The notes under the pieces: generated by a model
Databases searched by the model: none
What the model was told of the DNA's origin: nothing
The model's input: only the letters and a program-made list of their open reading frames with translations
DNA from: Cystobacter fuscus DSM 2262
Lineage (GTDB): Bacteria > Myxococcota > Myxococcia > Myxococcales > Myxococcaceae
Reading direction: 5' to 3'
Length of the DNA: 64,000 nucleotides
Assembly (NCBI RefSeq): GCF_000335475.2
Contig: NZ_ANAH02000007.1
Coordinates: 62,001 to 126,000 of the forward strand
Position numbers and translations under genes: made by a program
Part shown: positions 42,460-51,212 of the stretch, piece after piece
How the letters are laid out: the number at the start of each line of letters is the position of its first letter
Numbering within the stretch: position 1 is the first letter of the stretch

Positions 42460-42864
42460 GTGGCGGGTGAGGGGCGCTTCGCACGGGAATGGGCCGAGCC
42501 GGTGGAACTGGAGCTGGCGCGACTGCCGTGCTGGGAAAGACTGAAGGAGGAGCAGAGGCAGCGTGCGGTACGGGGGATGGTGGAGCAAGTGGAAGCCAAG
42601 GCTCGAACCCGGGGCACGCCTGTGCTGGGGGCGCGAGCCGTGAAGGCGCAGCACCCGCATACCCGGCCCGAGCACCTCAAGAGGAGCCCGAGGCCGTTGG
42701 GCCATGCCGCCACGCGGCAGGCATTGAAGGTGCTACGCGAGCAGTATCGGGCCTTCGTCGCGGCATTTCGAGAGGCGGCGGCGCGGTGGAGTCGGGGGGA
42801 TTTCCTGGCCTGCTTTCCTCCCTTCGCCTTCCCGCCGCGTGTCGCTCCTGCTCAAGTTCTTTGA
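42460..42864 (+). pseudogene. C-terminal remnant of a REP-associated tyrosine transposase (RAYT)
   Basis: The plus strand encodes VELELARLPCWERLKEEQRQ, RTRGTPVLGARAV, RPEHLKRSPRPLGHAATRQA and ARWSRGDFLACFPPFAFPPR, then a TGA at 42862-42864. This is the C-terminal region of myxobacterial RAYT proteins (Y1 transposase family). The HUH catalytic half is missing here, though a scrap of one lies at 57242-57358. The stop codon is part of the end motif CTTTGACACCCTCTCGGGC. Confidence 0.7.
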
Positions 42865-42960
42865 CACCCTCTCGGGCTCGGGCAGCTCGCGAAGGCCTGG
42901 AGGGTAGGAGATGGACATGGCCGAGACATAGCCCACGCGTCGCCCGTAATGCATCGGTAC

Positions 42961-44223
42961 TCATCGATGGAGCGTGTCCTGGCGGAAGACGATCTTCCCC
43001 TGCCTCAACACCAGGCGCACGTTGGCGAGCGCCTCGATGTCCCGGGACGGGTCTCCGTCGATGACCACCACATCCGCATCCAGTCCCGGCGCGAGCCGAC
43101 CAGTCCGCGCTTCCTGGCCAAACTGTGTCGCGGGGTTCGTCGTCAGGCTCGCCAGGATGTCCCGCGGGTCGAGCCCCGCTCCCCGCAGCAGCACGTACTC
43201 GCGCCGTGGATCGTCGTCGGTCATGTAGCCTACGTCCGTGCCGAAGAGGATGCGGCCTCCGAGCCGGGCGTGGTTGCGGACCTGCTCGGCTCCCGCCTGG
43301 GTGAAGCGCTCGAGCACGATGGGATCCTCGTTGGCGCGTTTCAGCTCCCACTCGAACAGGGCGAGCGTCGGCACCAGCGCCACCTTCCGGCGCACCATGG
43401 CCTCGTGGAGTGAGTCCGATAGCGGACCGGCCATCGGCGCCGTGTGCACCACCACGTCCACGCCTCCCTCCACGGCCGCGCTCAGTCCCGCCGCGTTCGT
43501 CGGGTGCGCGAAAACGGGCTTGCCGTGCGCATGAGCCTCCTCGGTCACCGCCTGCACGATGGCGAGCGGCATCACCGGATAGGGTGGGTGTGCCGTGAGG
43601 GAGCCGGTGAAGAGCTTGATGGCATCCGTGCCGCCCCCGAGCTGCTCCTTCACGATCGCCCTGGCCTGCTCCGGCGTCCGGAGCTCCGGCAGCTTCACCG
43701 GAACGTACCGAGGTGTGCCATCCACCGGGGCCAGTGGAACACCCGCGGTGATGATGCTGGGACCCATCAGCTCGCCGGCCTCGATGCGCCGCCGCAGGGC
43801 CAGCGTCGCCTCCGGGAACGAGCCGGTATCGACGACGTGGACGAAGCCGTGGCGCAGCAGCATGTCCCGGAGGTGTTGCTCGAGCTCGGACGCGGGCAGG
43901 GTCGCCGCGCCCTGTCCCCATGGCTCGGTGAAGTGGACATGGCTGTTCCAGAACCCGGCCAACAGCGTCTGGCCCGAGGTGTCGAGGACGGTCGCCCCCG
44001 CTGGAATCTCCACCTCCGCCCGAGGCCCCACCGCGGAAATCCGTCCCGATGAGATCAGCACGACCCCATCCGCGATGGGAGTCGCCTCGGGGGACGGGTA
44101 GACCGTGCCGCCAACGAGCGCCAGGGTGGGCAGTTCTGAGTCCGTGACCCTCCCAGAACTGGCTGGCGTCCTGCACCCCATGAGACCCAGCACTCCGGCG
44201 ACGAACAACACCTTCCAATCCAT
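42961..44223 (-). CDS. Metal-dependent amidohydrolase lipoprotein
   Basis: A 420-aa protein beginning MDWKVLFVAGVLGLMGC, a lipoprotein signal; AGGAGCGC sits just before the ATG. Amidohydrolase motifs follow in order: LLAGFWNSHVHF (HxH metal ligands, near residue 92), GTDAIKLFTGSL (possible carboxylated Lys), PVFAHPTN and DVVVHTAP (His ligands) and ILFGTDVGYM (Asp). The C-terminus has the composite-domain ending PGLDADVVVIDGDPSRD. It resembles imidazolonepropionase/prolidase-like secreted amidohydrolases with unknown substrate. The frame upstream of its start stays open through the dead kinase. Confidence 0.88.
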   Translation of the reverse strand: MDWKVLFVAGVLGLMGCRTPASSGRVTDSELPTLALVGGTVYPSPEATPIADGVVLISSGRISAVGPRAEVEIPAGATVLDTSGQTLLAGFWNSHVHFTEPWGQGAATLPASELEQHLRDMLLRHGFVHVVDTGSFPEATLALRRRIEAGELMGPSIITAGVPLAPVDGTPRYVPVKLPELRTPEQARAIVKEQLGGGTDAIKLFTGSLTAHPPYPVMPLAIVQAVTEEAHAHGKPVFAHPTNAAGLSAAVEGGVDVVVHTAPMAGPLSDSLHEAMVRRKVALVPTLALFEWELKRANEDPIVLERFTQAGAEQVRNHARLGGRILFGTDVGYMTDDDPRREYVLLRGAGLDPRDILASLTTNPATQFGQEARTGRLAPGLDADVVVIDGDPSRDIEALANVRLVLRQGKIVFRQDTLHR

Positions 44224-44997
44224 GCGCTCCTGCCCTCCGAAGTCAATGCTCCGTCCTCCGTACGTCCACGGGGACGGGTCATTTCCTGCGAGGACCGAGC
44301 GTCCCGCCGGAGGGCCCGCCTCCGGTCCCGAGAGCAACACCGCCGAGAGGAGCGCGCCCAGCTCCGGAGACCCTCCCACGAGCGCTCTCACGCCCCCGAG
44401 CGTGGGCAGGACGAAGCGCCTCGGCTCCTCCATCCGCGCGGCGAGCACGAGTGTACGGGCCGCCAGGACCGCCTCCATCACCTCGTCGGCCTCTCCTCCC
44501 AGCCGCGCCACACAGCCACGAGTGAGTCTCACCAGCAGCGGGGCCACCTCCGCGCTTCCTCCGATCAGCCCCAGGGCCTCGTCGAGCAGCCGCGCCTGCA
44601 AGTCCTCCTCGTACCTCGACTGGCGGGGCGCCACGGGTATCTCTGCCTCCGGCACCTCTTCGAGCGCCTCATCCGGAGGCGGAGGCGGTTCCACCGGGTA
44701 CAGCACCGGTGGGGGCTCCATCTGGAAGCGCCTCCCCGACGTCAGCGGAACGATGTCGATCAGGGAATCGCTCCGCGCCCTCACCCACTCCTCGATGGAC
44801 GAGCGGCGCGCGGGGAAGACGAAGGCCCCGATGTGGTGGATGGCTCGGGGATGGGAGCCATCGAGGAAGAGCGGCCGTCCGGCGAGCAACTCGTAGAGGA
44901 GCAGCCCGAGGCGGAAGACGTCACCGCGAGTAGGGTGCTCAGCGCTTCTCCCTCCACGAACTCCAGCACCCGGCAGGGCCGCTCTCCGCTCGCGCCC
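44224..44997 (-). pseudogene. Ser/Thr protein kinase remnant with internal deletion
   Basis: One frame has GERPCRVLEFVEGEALSTL (hinge of the kinase N-lobe) and another has GDVFRLGLLLYELLAGRPLF (helix F of the C-lobe). The catalytic loop, DFG and most of the lobe are missing between them. The C-terminal part is Pro/Glu-rich with helical repeats (VRLTRGCVARLGGEADEVM). The 5' part ends at an IS91-like terminal repeat (44998). The remaining frame is open into the amidohydrolase without a stop, an accidental fusion. Confidence 0.75.
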
Positions 44998-45201
44998 AAG
45001 TATAGGACGGACAGGAGCCCTGTTGAGAGGAGGCGGCCTGGAGCGCAGGTGGCGAGGAGGGCCGCTGACGGGGGCCCGCCCGAGCAGTGCGCCAGGCGGG
45101 TGGAGAAGCCGCGTTGCCCCTTGGGGTACACGCCGGCCCAGGCCGCCCTCCCATGAGCTGCGCGGCAGGGGCCTGGCTCTGTTGGCGCTGGCGGCTTGAG
45201 C
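44998..45201 (-). mobile_element. IS91-like terminal repeat, copy 1
   Basis: It begins with AAGTATAGGACGG at the left (the element's end) and matches copies at 50808, 53250 and 56463 up to GGCGGCTTGAGC, where it stops. It contains the palindrome CCCCTTGGGG. Only the 3' non-coding end is present in this copy. Its left edge abuts the kinase remnant and its right edge a dead FMN-binding gene. Confidence 0.85.
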
Positions 45202-45428
45202 GGGCAACGGCCTGTTCAATACGTTGGGCAACCTGATGGCCGAGCCGCGCGGGCCTGCTGTTCATCGACTTCGCGGGGGGCGGCCTGCTCTATGTGGCCG
45301 TGCACGTGGCCATCGACTGGGACCACCCGGCGCAGCGGCTGCGATGCACCGTGCTGCGAGCGCGTCGCACGACGGGCGGCTGGCCGTTCCGCAGCGGGCC
45401 CGCGCAGGTGTCTCCCTTTCTGCGGTAA
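45202..45428 (+). pseudogene. FMN-binding split-barrel protein remnant
   Basis: The plus strand reads NGLFNTLGNLMAEPR, then in a second frame AGLLFIDFAGGGLLYVAVHVA and later RRTTGGWPFRSGPAQ, ending at TAA 45426-45428. N-L-F-N-T-L-G-N-L-x-x-x-P-R-A-G-L-L-F-x-D-F is the typical strand pair of pyridoxamine-5'-phosphate-oxidase-like proteins. A frameshift sits near 45255, and the N-terminus is cut off by the IS91-like repeat. Confidence 0.7.
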
Positions 45429-45432
45429 CCCG

Positions 45433-45461
45433 ACGGCCGGAGCTCGGGGCGCTCCGGCCGT
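45433..45461. terminator. Hairpin between convergent genes
   Basis: ACGGCCGGAGC (45433-45443) and GCTCCGGCCGT (45451-45461) are perfect 11-bp arms with a 7-base loop, followed on the plus strand by a short T stretch. It lies 12 bp from the stop of the methyltransferase. A strong terminator, possibly bidirectional. Confidence 0.65.
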
Positions 45462-45472
45462 GGGAAGCCTTT

Positions 45473-46351
45473 TCAGTTGCGCGGCTTGACGAAGCGCAGG
45501 GTCATGCGGTCGCTCTCGCCGGTGGCCTTGTACTTCTCGTCATCTGCGGCGTCGTGACGGTTGGCGGGGGGCAGCGTCCACACGCCGTTGGGGTGATCGG
45601 CGGTGTCCTTCGGGTTGGCGTTGACCTCGCTCTTGCCCTCGAGCTGGAAGCCGGCGTTCTGGGCGAGTTCGATGACCAGCGCCTCGGTGAGGTAGCCCGA
45701 CTTCTTCTGGATCTCGAGGTTGGTGCCCGGCTTCGCGCGGTGATCGACCACGCCGAGCACGCCGCCCGGCTTGAGCACGGCGAAGAACGCCTTGAAGTAC
45801 GCGGGAGCGCTCCCGGCGTCGACCCAGTTGTGGGCGTTGCGGAAGGTGAGCACGGTGTCGGCCGAGCCGTTGGGGCCGAAGGCGGGCTTCGCGGGATCGA
45901 ACGCGCGCACCTCGGGCGAGCCGTAGACCGCGGCGTTGCCGGAGAACAGCGCGCGCAGCTTCGCGTTCTGCTCGGCGCGGTACTTGGGCTGATCGGGGAT
46001 CGCCTCGTCGTACACGGCGGCGACATAGTGGCCGCCCTCACGCAGATAGGGCGCGAGGATCTCGCTGTACCAGCCGCCGCCAGGGGTGATCTCCACGACG
46101 GTCTGGTTGGGGGTGACGCCGAAGAAGCTCAGGGTCTCCTTCGGATGGCGGTACGGGTCGCGGGCCGTATTCTTCTGATCCCGCCAGGAGCCCGCGAGCA
46201 CCTCGTCGAGCGCGGAGCCCATGCCGTTGGACACCATGGGCGCTGTGGCCTCGGCCTCCGGGGACTTCGCGGCGGAGGAGGTGCTGGCGCAGCCGGCGAG
46301 CTACACCGGCAGCAGGACGGGGACCGCGACGGCGAGCAACAGACGCTTCAT
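45473..46351 (-). CDS. Exported methyltransferase-like protein with an in-frame amber codon
   Basis: Without the stop the product would be 292 aa. It opens MKRLLLAVAVPVLLPV and then TAG (46301-46303) in place of the residue before LAGCAS, a lipobox. Downstream the same frame continues with a class I SAM-type domain of the COG4798 group: VVEITPGGGWYSEILAPYL (motif I), ADTVLTFRNAHNW, KPGGVLGVVDHRA. If the stop is real, translation could only restart at MVSNGMG (46237), giving a 254-aa protein without signal peptide. CAG is one base from TAG, so mutation or a sequencing error is plausible. Followed by a perfect hairpin. Confidence 0.75.
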
Positions 46352-46398
46352 GGTGTGAACTCCAAGCAAAAGGGGGTGGGACTCTACCCCGCAGCCCG

Positions 46399-47988
46399 TC
46401 AGCGGAGGAGTTCGAGTTGCGGACCGTCGGAGGCGGAGAGGGTGAGCAGATAGGTAGCCTGGGACAGGGGCGCCACCTCCAGGGGAAGCACGGGGGGGTG
46501 GCGGGGACGCTGGGGCTGATCAGGCGCACCGCTGGAGAGGAACTCTCCGTTCTCCAGCAGGATGACCCACTCTTGCCGTCCAGGACGTCGCTGGGAGACG
46601 GAGAAGCGGACGACCGCGGCGCGAGCGGCGGCGGGAAGCCTGCCGATCGGCGTCAAGAGGGCGGGGCGCTCGGCCTTGCCGTCGTGCCCGATGTGGACTT
46701 CCGCGAGGGCGACGTCGCGTCCCGCCGGGTCGGTGCTGACGAGCACAGCGGCGCTGAGCGCGCCCTTCTTGTCGATCCACAGCCCGGGCTCGGAGTTCGT
46801 GAGGGCCCAGGCGCCGGGAATGGGCACGGTGGTGACGGTGGCGCCGAGCGTGCCGCCGCGCTCCGTGTGCAGGGTGTGCAGGGACAAGCCCTGACCTTCC
46901 TCCTGAGTCGTGAGCACGACGTAGCGGACATTGCCCTTTTCGGGGGAGCCCAGCGCGGCCCGGGCGGACTGGATGGGCGCGGGCAGAGACACGTGGCCGA
47001 CCCGGCTGCCCGAGGGCGCCGCGTCCTCGGACGGGCGGAAGCGCGCGAGCGTCACTTCGTTCTTCCCCGGGGGAATCACGAACATGTCCAGTTCCCCGGT
47101 GGGAGGCATCAGCGCCGGACGGACGATGAGCGCGGGCGGCGCGTCGAGGCGGAGCTGCTGCCGCGCGGGCGTCTGGGAGGGAAGCGCGAACACGGTGGCG
47201 CCGTCGCTCCAGGCCCTCCAGACGCCGAGGAGTTCCATCCGGTCGGTGTTGGTCCAGGCGGACAGGGGTTGAACGGTCGGTGGACCGACCGCTCCGACGT
47301 CGGACACGGAGTGCGGTTCGACTTCTCCCAGGTCCGGACGTGACTCGACGAACATCGTCTCGTACAGGTGGCCCGTGTCCCCCTCGCGGTGGATCCAATG
47401 GACCCAGACCTGGCCGGTGCTCGAGGCGGTCTCCTCGAGGCCCAGGGCGGCCATGCCCACGGACAGGGGCGCGAGGGTGAAGTCGATGGGCTCCGAGCGC
47501 GCGGAGAGCCCCTGCCAGTCCAGTGACGCGGTGAGCTGGTACGTCCCGGGTTTCGACAGCCGTGCCCAGTCGTGGAGGGGAACCTCGGATTCCAACCGCC
47601 CACCGGCCTCGAGTCGTGTCAGCACGGGCGCCGCGCCTTCGGGGACGAGCCGCTTGTCCGGGGAGACCGCCGAGCGGAAGGTGAAGGTGGCTTGCTCCGC
47701 CTGGGTGGGGCCGGTGAGGTGATAGACGGGCTGCCAGTTGTTGGAGTGGAACGGGTCCGGCAACTCGACGGCGGTGGGGCCTTCATTGACGAGCGTCACC
47801 TGGAGGGTGAGCTCCTCGGTGACGAGGAACTGACGCTTGGGAAGTTGGAGCCGAAGCTGCACGGTGGGTCTCCGTTGCGGGTCCGCTGCCGCGCGAGGCG
47901 GTTCGGCGCGCTGTTGGCGGCTGCACCCCAGACTGGCCCCGAGCAGCAGGCCCAGGACGAGGGGAAGGTGGCGAAGGGGTGGAGTCAT
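46399..47988 (-). CDS. Large lipoprotein, third gene of the effector-like module
   Basis: A 529-aa protein, starting MTPPLRHLPLVLGLLLGASLGC (lipobox SLGC). Its ATG overlaps the stop of the metallopeptidase gene by 4 bp (ATGA), so synthesis is coupled. The mature part is beta-rich, with an Ig-like beginning (LTLQVTLVNEGPTAVELPD) and a long C-terminal propeller- or sandwich-like region without catalytic motifs. I do not recognise a family. Placement directly after a toxin-like peptidase suggests a partner or envelope-anchored protective protein, which is inference. Confidence 0.75.
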   Translation of the reverse strand: MTPPLRHLPLVLGLLLGASLGCSRQQRAEPPRAAADPQRRPTVQLRLQLPKRQFLVTEELTLQVTLVNEGPTAVELPDPFHSNNWQPVYHLTGPTQAEQATFTFRSAVSPDKRLVPEGAAPVLTRLEAGGRLESEVPLHDWARLSKPGTYQLTASLDWQGLSARSEPIDFTLAPLSVGMAALGLEETASSTGQVWVHWIHREGDTGHLYETMFVESRPDLGEVEPHSVSDVGAVGPPTVQPLSAWTNTDRMELLGVWRAWSDGATVFALPSQTPARQQLRLDAPPALIVRPALMPPTGELDMFVIPPGKNEVTLARFRPSEDAAPSGSRVGHVSLPAPIQSARAALGSPEKGNVRYVVLTTQEEGQGLSLHTLHTERGGTLGATVTTVPIPGAWALTNSEPGLWIDKKGALSAAVLVSTDPAGRDVALAEVHIGHDGKAERPALLTPIGRLPAAARAAVVRFSVSQRRPGRQEWVILLENGEFLSSGAPDQPQRPRHPPVLPLEVAPLSQATYLLTLSASDGPQLELLR

Positions 47989-50075
47989 GGCTTCTTGTTG
48001 AGCAATCCATCCTTGTTCAGATGGGTCTTGTCCCAGCCTCGCAGCCGGAGCAGGCACAGCCCGCAGAACCTGCGCTCCGCCGAGTAGTCGTAGCTCATCA
48101 TGCAGTTGCTCCAATCCTTGTCGTGCATGTCCGCGACCGCGCCCCCGGGGAGGGAGCCGGCGGGGAAGGGGGCATGGGGCAGGAAGAGGTGGTGGCCGAT
48201 CTCGTGGGTCACGGTCTGCTCCATCCGATTGAAGCCGCCACCGGCATAGTTGGCGGGCGCCGCACATTGGACGAAGGCGCACTTCTTGCGGCCGCCGGAG
48301 GGAAAGTCCGGGGCGAAGCCATTGAGCTGTTCTCCTCCGGGCGCGGTCTCCAGATTGTAGAGCCCGGAGAACTGCAGGATGTTGATGCCGTCGGCGGCAC
48401 CCAGATACGCGTCACAGGCCGCGGTGACGATGTCCTTCGCCCAGGCCTTGCAGAGGGCGTGGTACTTGGGTGCGGTGTTGACAGCGGCTCCCGGACCCGC
48501 GAGCCAAGCGGTGAGCGCAGCTGGGGTGAAGGAGAAGCGCGTGCGCAGCGCGTTCAGGTAGTCAGGGTAGACGCGAAAGTGAACCGCGTAGTCGCCGATG
48601 GCGTACTGATTGACGGTGTTGTCGATGGCGGCCTGGACGTAGTTGGGCTGAGCGCGAACGGCCGCCGCCATGCGTGTATTGTATTGGGCGGACATGTCGG
48701 TACGTGCGCCCGACTTGTCTTTCATTCGGATGAAGGCCTTCTCGTAGTAGTCCTGGAAGTCGACGACGTTGAAGCTCGGCAGGGTGCTCTTCTTCTTGAC
48801 GTACCTGGCGAGGTGCAGCTCCCGCCAGATCTCCAGGGTCCCGGTGCTGGCCTTGATGGCGGCGGGCAGGGGGGCATCGTCCTTGATATCCAGCACGAGC
48901 GCCCCGTCCGCCTTGCGCTCGAAGGCGAGGTGGACCGTGACCTTGTAGGCATCGCCCGCCATGCGCGCGGGTTGGAACAAGACGCCGGTCTTGCCCGCGA
49001 GCGCGCCTTGCCGCCAAGCCTGGCTGTAGGCGGCCCATTGGCGTGTCGCACAGGCTTCGACCTTGAAGGGGAAGACGCCCTCACGCAAGGCCGCTCCGGG
49101 GGCATAGCCGGCCTCGGCCGGGAAGACGAAGGCCGCCGCGTTCCCGCGCTTTCCGCCGTGCTGCTTGGGGGCGTTGTCTCCCTTGGGTTCTGTCGTGGCC
49201 TTGTCATGGTCAAGCGCCAGGTCCAGGTACGTCTTGGCCTTGGGGTGATGGCGGGTGGTGTCCTCGGCGACGTCTTCCCAATCCCAGAGGAAGCGGACAT
49301 TGCCGAGGGCCTTGGGGGCATCGACCTTGCCTCCCTGGGAGTCCTGGAGGGAGACCTTGGCGAAGAGGGGGATGTGGGGGCCCGTGCCCCACTCGGCCTC
49401 GTACTGGGTGAACGCCGTGTTGTTGTTCATCTCCGCCGAGGAGGTCTTGAAGAGGTTGCTCACGAGCTTCACCTCGAGGGTGCTCCCTGGCGCTGGGAGG
49501 TGGCCGCCCAACGTGTCGTAGAGCCGCTTGTCCCGCTCGAGCGAGAGCGACTTGCGGTCTCCCAGCTCCAGGGTGATGTCCTTCACCAGGACGTGGAAAT
49601 AGGTCCAGGCGGTGGGGGACTCGGGGATGCCCTCTCCCTTGAGCGTGAGCTTCAGTTTGTAGGGAGAGAACTCGACGGTGATGTACTCGTCCGGGAACTG
49701 AGGGGTGCGCCCGGTGCTCTTGCCGTCCCAGGGGATGCGGTGCTCGCCCGAGGTGAACTGCTCGGGCGTGAGCTTCCAGCTCATGAGGGGCTTCTGATCG
49801 AAGCGCGTGAACAGCTCGAGCGTCGCCTCCCGGATGACGTTGAAGTCGTTGCTCAGCGTGTAGACGATCTCGACCTGTTCCTTTTCCGGGGCGAAGCAGA
49901 AGTCGTTGGAGCCGACCGGCGCGGGAAAGGGAGCGGGACGGAAGGACTGTGATGTCTTTCCGCCGCGGGTGACGAGTTTGAACTCCGTCACGCCAAAGTT
50001 CCCAGGCCGCAGCCGGTTCACACGGTCATCGCCGGAGGAGAGTGCTACCAGGGATTGAAGGGTGAGTTCGCGCAT
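47985..50075 (-). CDS. HEIGHH-type zinc metallopeptidase, effector-like
   Basis: A 696-aa protein without signal peptide or membrane helices. Near the C-terminus MEQTVTHEIGHHLFLPHAP supplies HExxHxxxxxH, the extended metzincin-like zinc site, followed by VADMHDKDWSNCMMSYDYSAE, a Met-containing turn, and FCGLCLLRLRGWD. The first 550 residues are of unknown fold. The N-terminal MRELTLQSLVALSSGDDRV is typical of an intracellular protein. Lacking an export signal yet carrying a metzincin site, and standing after a PG-binding protein, it resembles cargo of a contractile (T6SS/eCIS-like) secretion system. No VgrG or tube gene is present here. Confidence 0.75.
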   Translation of the reverse strand: MRELTLQSLVALSSGDDRVNRLRPGNFGVTEFKLVTRGGKTSQSFRPAPFPAPVGSNDFCFAPEKEQVEIVYTLSNDFNVIREATLELFTRFDQKPLMSWKLTPEQFTSGEHRIPWDGKSTGRTPQFPDEYITVEFSPYKLKLTLKGEGIPESPTAWTYFHVLVKDITLELGDRKSLSLERDKRLYDTLGGHLPAPGSTLEVKLVSNLFKTSSAEMNNNTAFTQYEAEWGTGPHIPLFAKVSLQDSQGGKVDAPKALGNVRFLWDWEDVAEDTTRHHPKAKTYLDLALDHDKATTEPKGDNAPKQHGGKRGNAAAFVFPAEAGYAPGAALREGVFPFKVEACATRQWAAYSQAWRQGALAGKTGVLFQPARMAGDAYKVTVHLAFERKADGALVLDIKDDAPLPAAIKASTGTLEIWRELHLARYVKKKSTLPSFNVVDFQDYYEKAFIRMKDKSGARTDMSAQYNTRMAAAVRAQPNYVQAAIDNTVNQYAIGDYAVHFRVYPDYLNALRTRFSFTPAALTAWLAGPGAAVNTAPKYHALCKAWAKDIVTAACDAYLGAADGINILQFSGLYNLETAPGGEQLNGFAPDFPSGGRKKCAFVQCAAPANYAGGGFNRMEQTVTHEIGHHLFLPHAPFPAGSLPGGAVADMHDKDWSNCMMSYDYSAERRFCGLCLLRLRGWDKTHLNKDGLLNKKP

Positions 50076-50083
50076 GGGTCACC

Positions 50084-50746
50084 TCAAGGCTTGTCGTGCT
50101 CATCCAGGAGCCGCTGTTGCACGTCCGCGAGCGCACCGGTGGGGGTCAGCCCGTATTTCCGTTGAAAGGCGCGCACGGAGGCCTGGGTTTCGGGGGCGTT
50201 CGGATCGGGCTTGGGCAGATGGTAGCCCAGGTTGTGGAGTCGCACCAGCGCGGCTTGCGTCTTGTCTTGGTCGAACAGATCGCCGACGATGGCCGTCAAT
50301 TGCCACCGGACCGTGACGTCCTCGGGCTTCGCCACATCGTCCGTGAAGTCTCCCGCATGAATCGGAAGCGGGTAGGCGGGCGCGGCTCCCGCCGCGGACG
50401 GGGGCGGGGGCGCAGCGGGTGGACTGCCAGCGGGAGCGGCGGCGCCTGGCAGCTTGAGGCTCAGCCGGACCGTCCCCTTTCCCATCATCTTCTGGGTGAT
50501 GGGCGTGCCAACCTGGGTGGTCCCCGTCTTCTTGTCCGTGGAGGAGCCCTCGACCTCAAGGGTGTACGCCTTGTCCGCGTACGGCGCCCCGCTGGCGTCG
50601 ATGACGACTAGGCGCAGGACGGGCAACTCGAGCGTGATGGTCTTCTTCGTGCCCGTCTGGAGCGGGATGGCCTTGGACGTGCCGGGCCGGGGCTCATGCG
50701 GGTCAGCCCGCAGGGCGTCCCAGCCCGCCTTTCTCGACTCCTTCAT
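50084..50746 (-). CDS. Peptidoglycan-binding-domain protein of the effector-like module
   Basis: A 220-aa protein. Residues about 35-90 form an Ig-like carrier domain (VLRLVVIDASGAPYADKAY). A Pro/Ala linker follows (about 105-125), then PG_binding_1 at 160-215: ALVRLHNLGYHLPKPDP, ETQASVRAFQRKYGLTPTG. This arrangement, carrier, Pro-rich hinge and C-terminal PG-binding domain, is familiar in proteins encoded beside VgrG-type effectors. No signal peptide. The gene starts 61 bp from the IS91-like terminal repeat at 50808 and runs into the metallopeptidase gene with an 8-bp gap. The upstream genes of the module are missing. Confidence 0.78.
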   Translation of the reverse strand: MKESRKAGWDALRADPHEPRPGTSKAIPLQTGTKKTITLELPVLRLVVIDASGAPYADKAYTLEVEGSSTDKKTGTTQVGTPITQKMMGKGTVRLSLKLPGAAAPAGSPPAAPPPPSAAGAAPAYPLPIHAGDFTDDVAKPEDVTVRWQLTAIVGDLFDQDKTQAALVRLHNLGYHLPKPDPNAPETQASVRAFQRKYGLTPTGALADVQQRLLDEHDKP

Positions 50747-50807
50747 GTGCGTCCCTCCACCGGAATGGGCGGAGCGAGTCTACCCCCACGTCTCGGGCGG
50801 GAGGTGA

Positions 50808-51212
50808 AAGTATAGGACGGATAGGAGACCTGTTGAGAGGAGGCGGCCTGGAGCGGAGGTGGCGAGGAGGGCCGCTGACGGGGGCCCGCCCGAGCAGTGC
50901 GCCAGGCGGGTGGAGAAGCCACGTTGCCCCTTGGGGTACACGCCGGCCCAGGCCGCCCTCCCATGAGGTGCGAGGCAGGGGCCTGGCTCTCTTGGCGCTG
51001 GCGGCTTGAGCTTCAACGCCACGCGGCTTGGAGGGACCCGTGCGCCGGGGCCAGCCTCGCTCCTGCCGTGGCCAGTCCCAGGTGCTCCAGAATCGCTCGC
51101 ACCCCTCCCGCCTCGTTCACGTCCGCCAGCACTCGCCGCCTGCCTCCACACCTCACGCAGGCGAACACGCCGAAGTCGAACGTCCTCCTGAGCCACTCGG
51201 CCCAGTCTACTC
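50808..51212 (-). mobile_element. IS91-like terminal repeat with transposase 3' end, copy 2
   Basis: The left border is AAGTATAGGACGG. On the minus strand the right part codes for the transposase C-terminus: FACVRCGGRRRVLADVNEAG, then GVRAILEHLGLATAGARLAP and a stop, preceded by DWAEWLRRTFDF. About 270 bp of non-coding end follow. This and copy 4 are the most complete copies. The rest of the IS, including the HUH catalytic part, is absent. Confidence 0.88.

Noticed and set aside
45224..46453. Long plus-strand frame opposite the methyltransferase
   Set aside because: Antisense shadow; the minus strand has SAM-binding motifs in the family order.
51004..51195. Plus-strand frames over the IS91-like repeats (peptides such as TPPASTPHAGEHVEVERP)
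   Set aside because: They are antisense translations of the transposase C-terminus, which has the conserved CxxCGGRRRVL on the minus strand.
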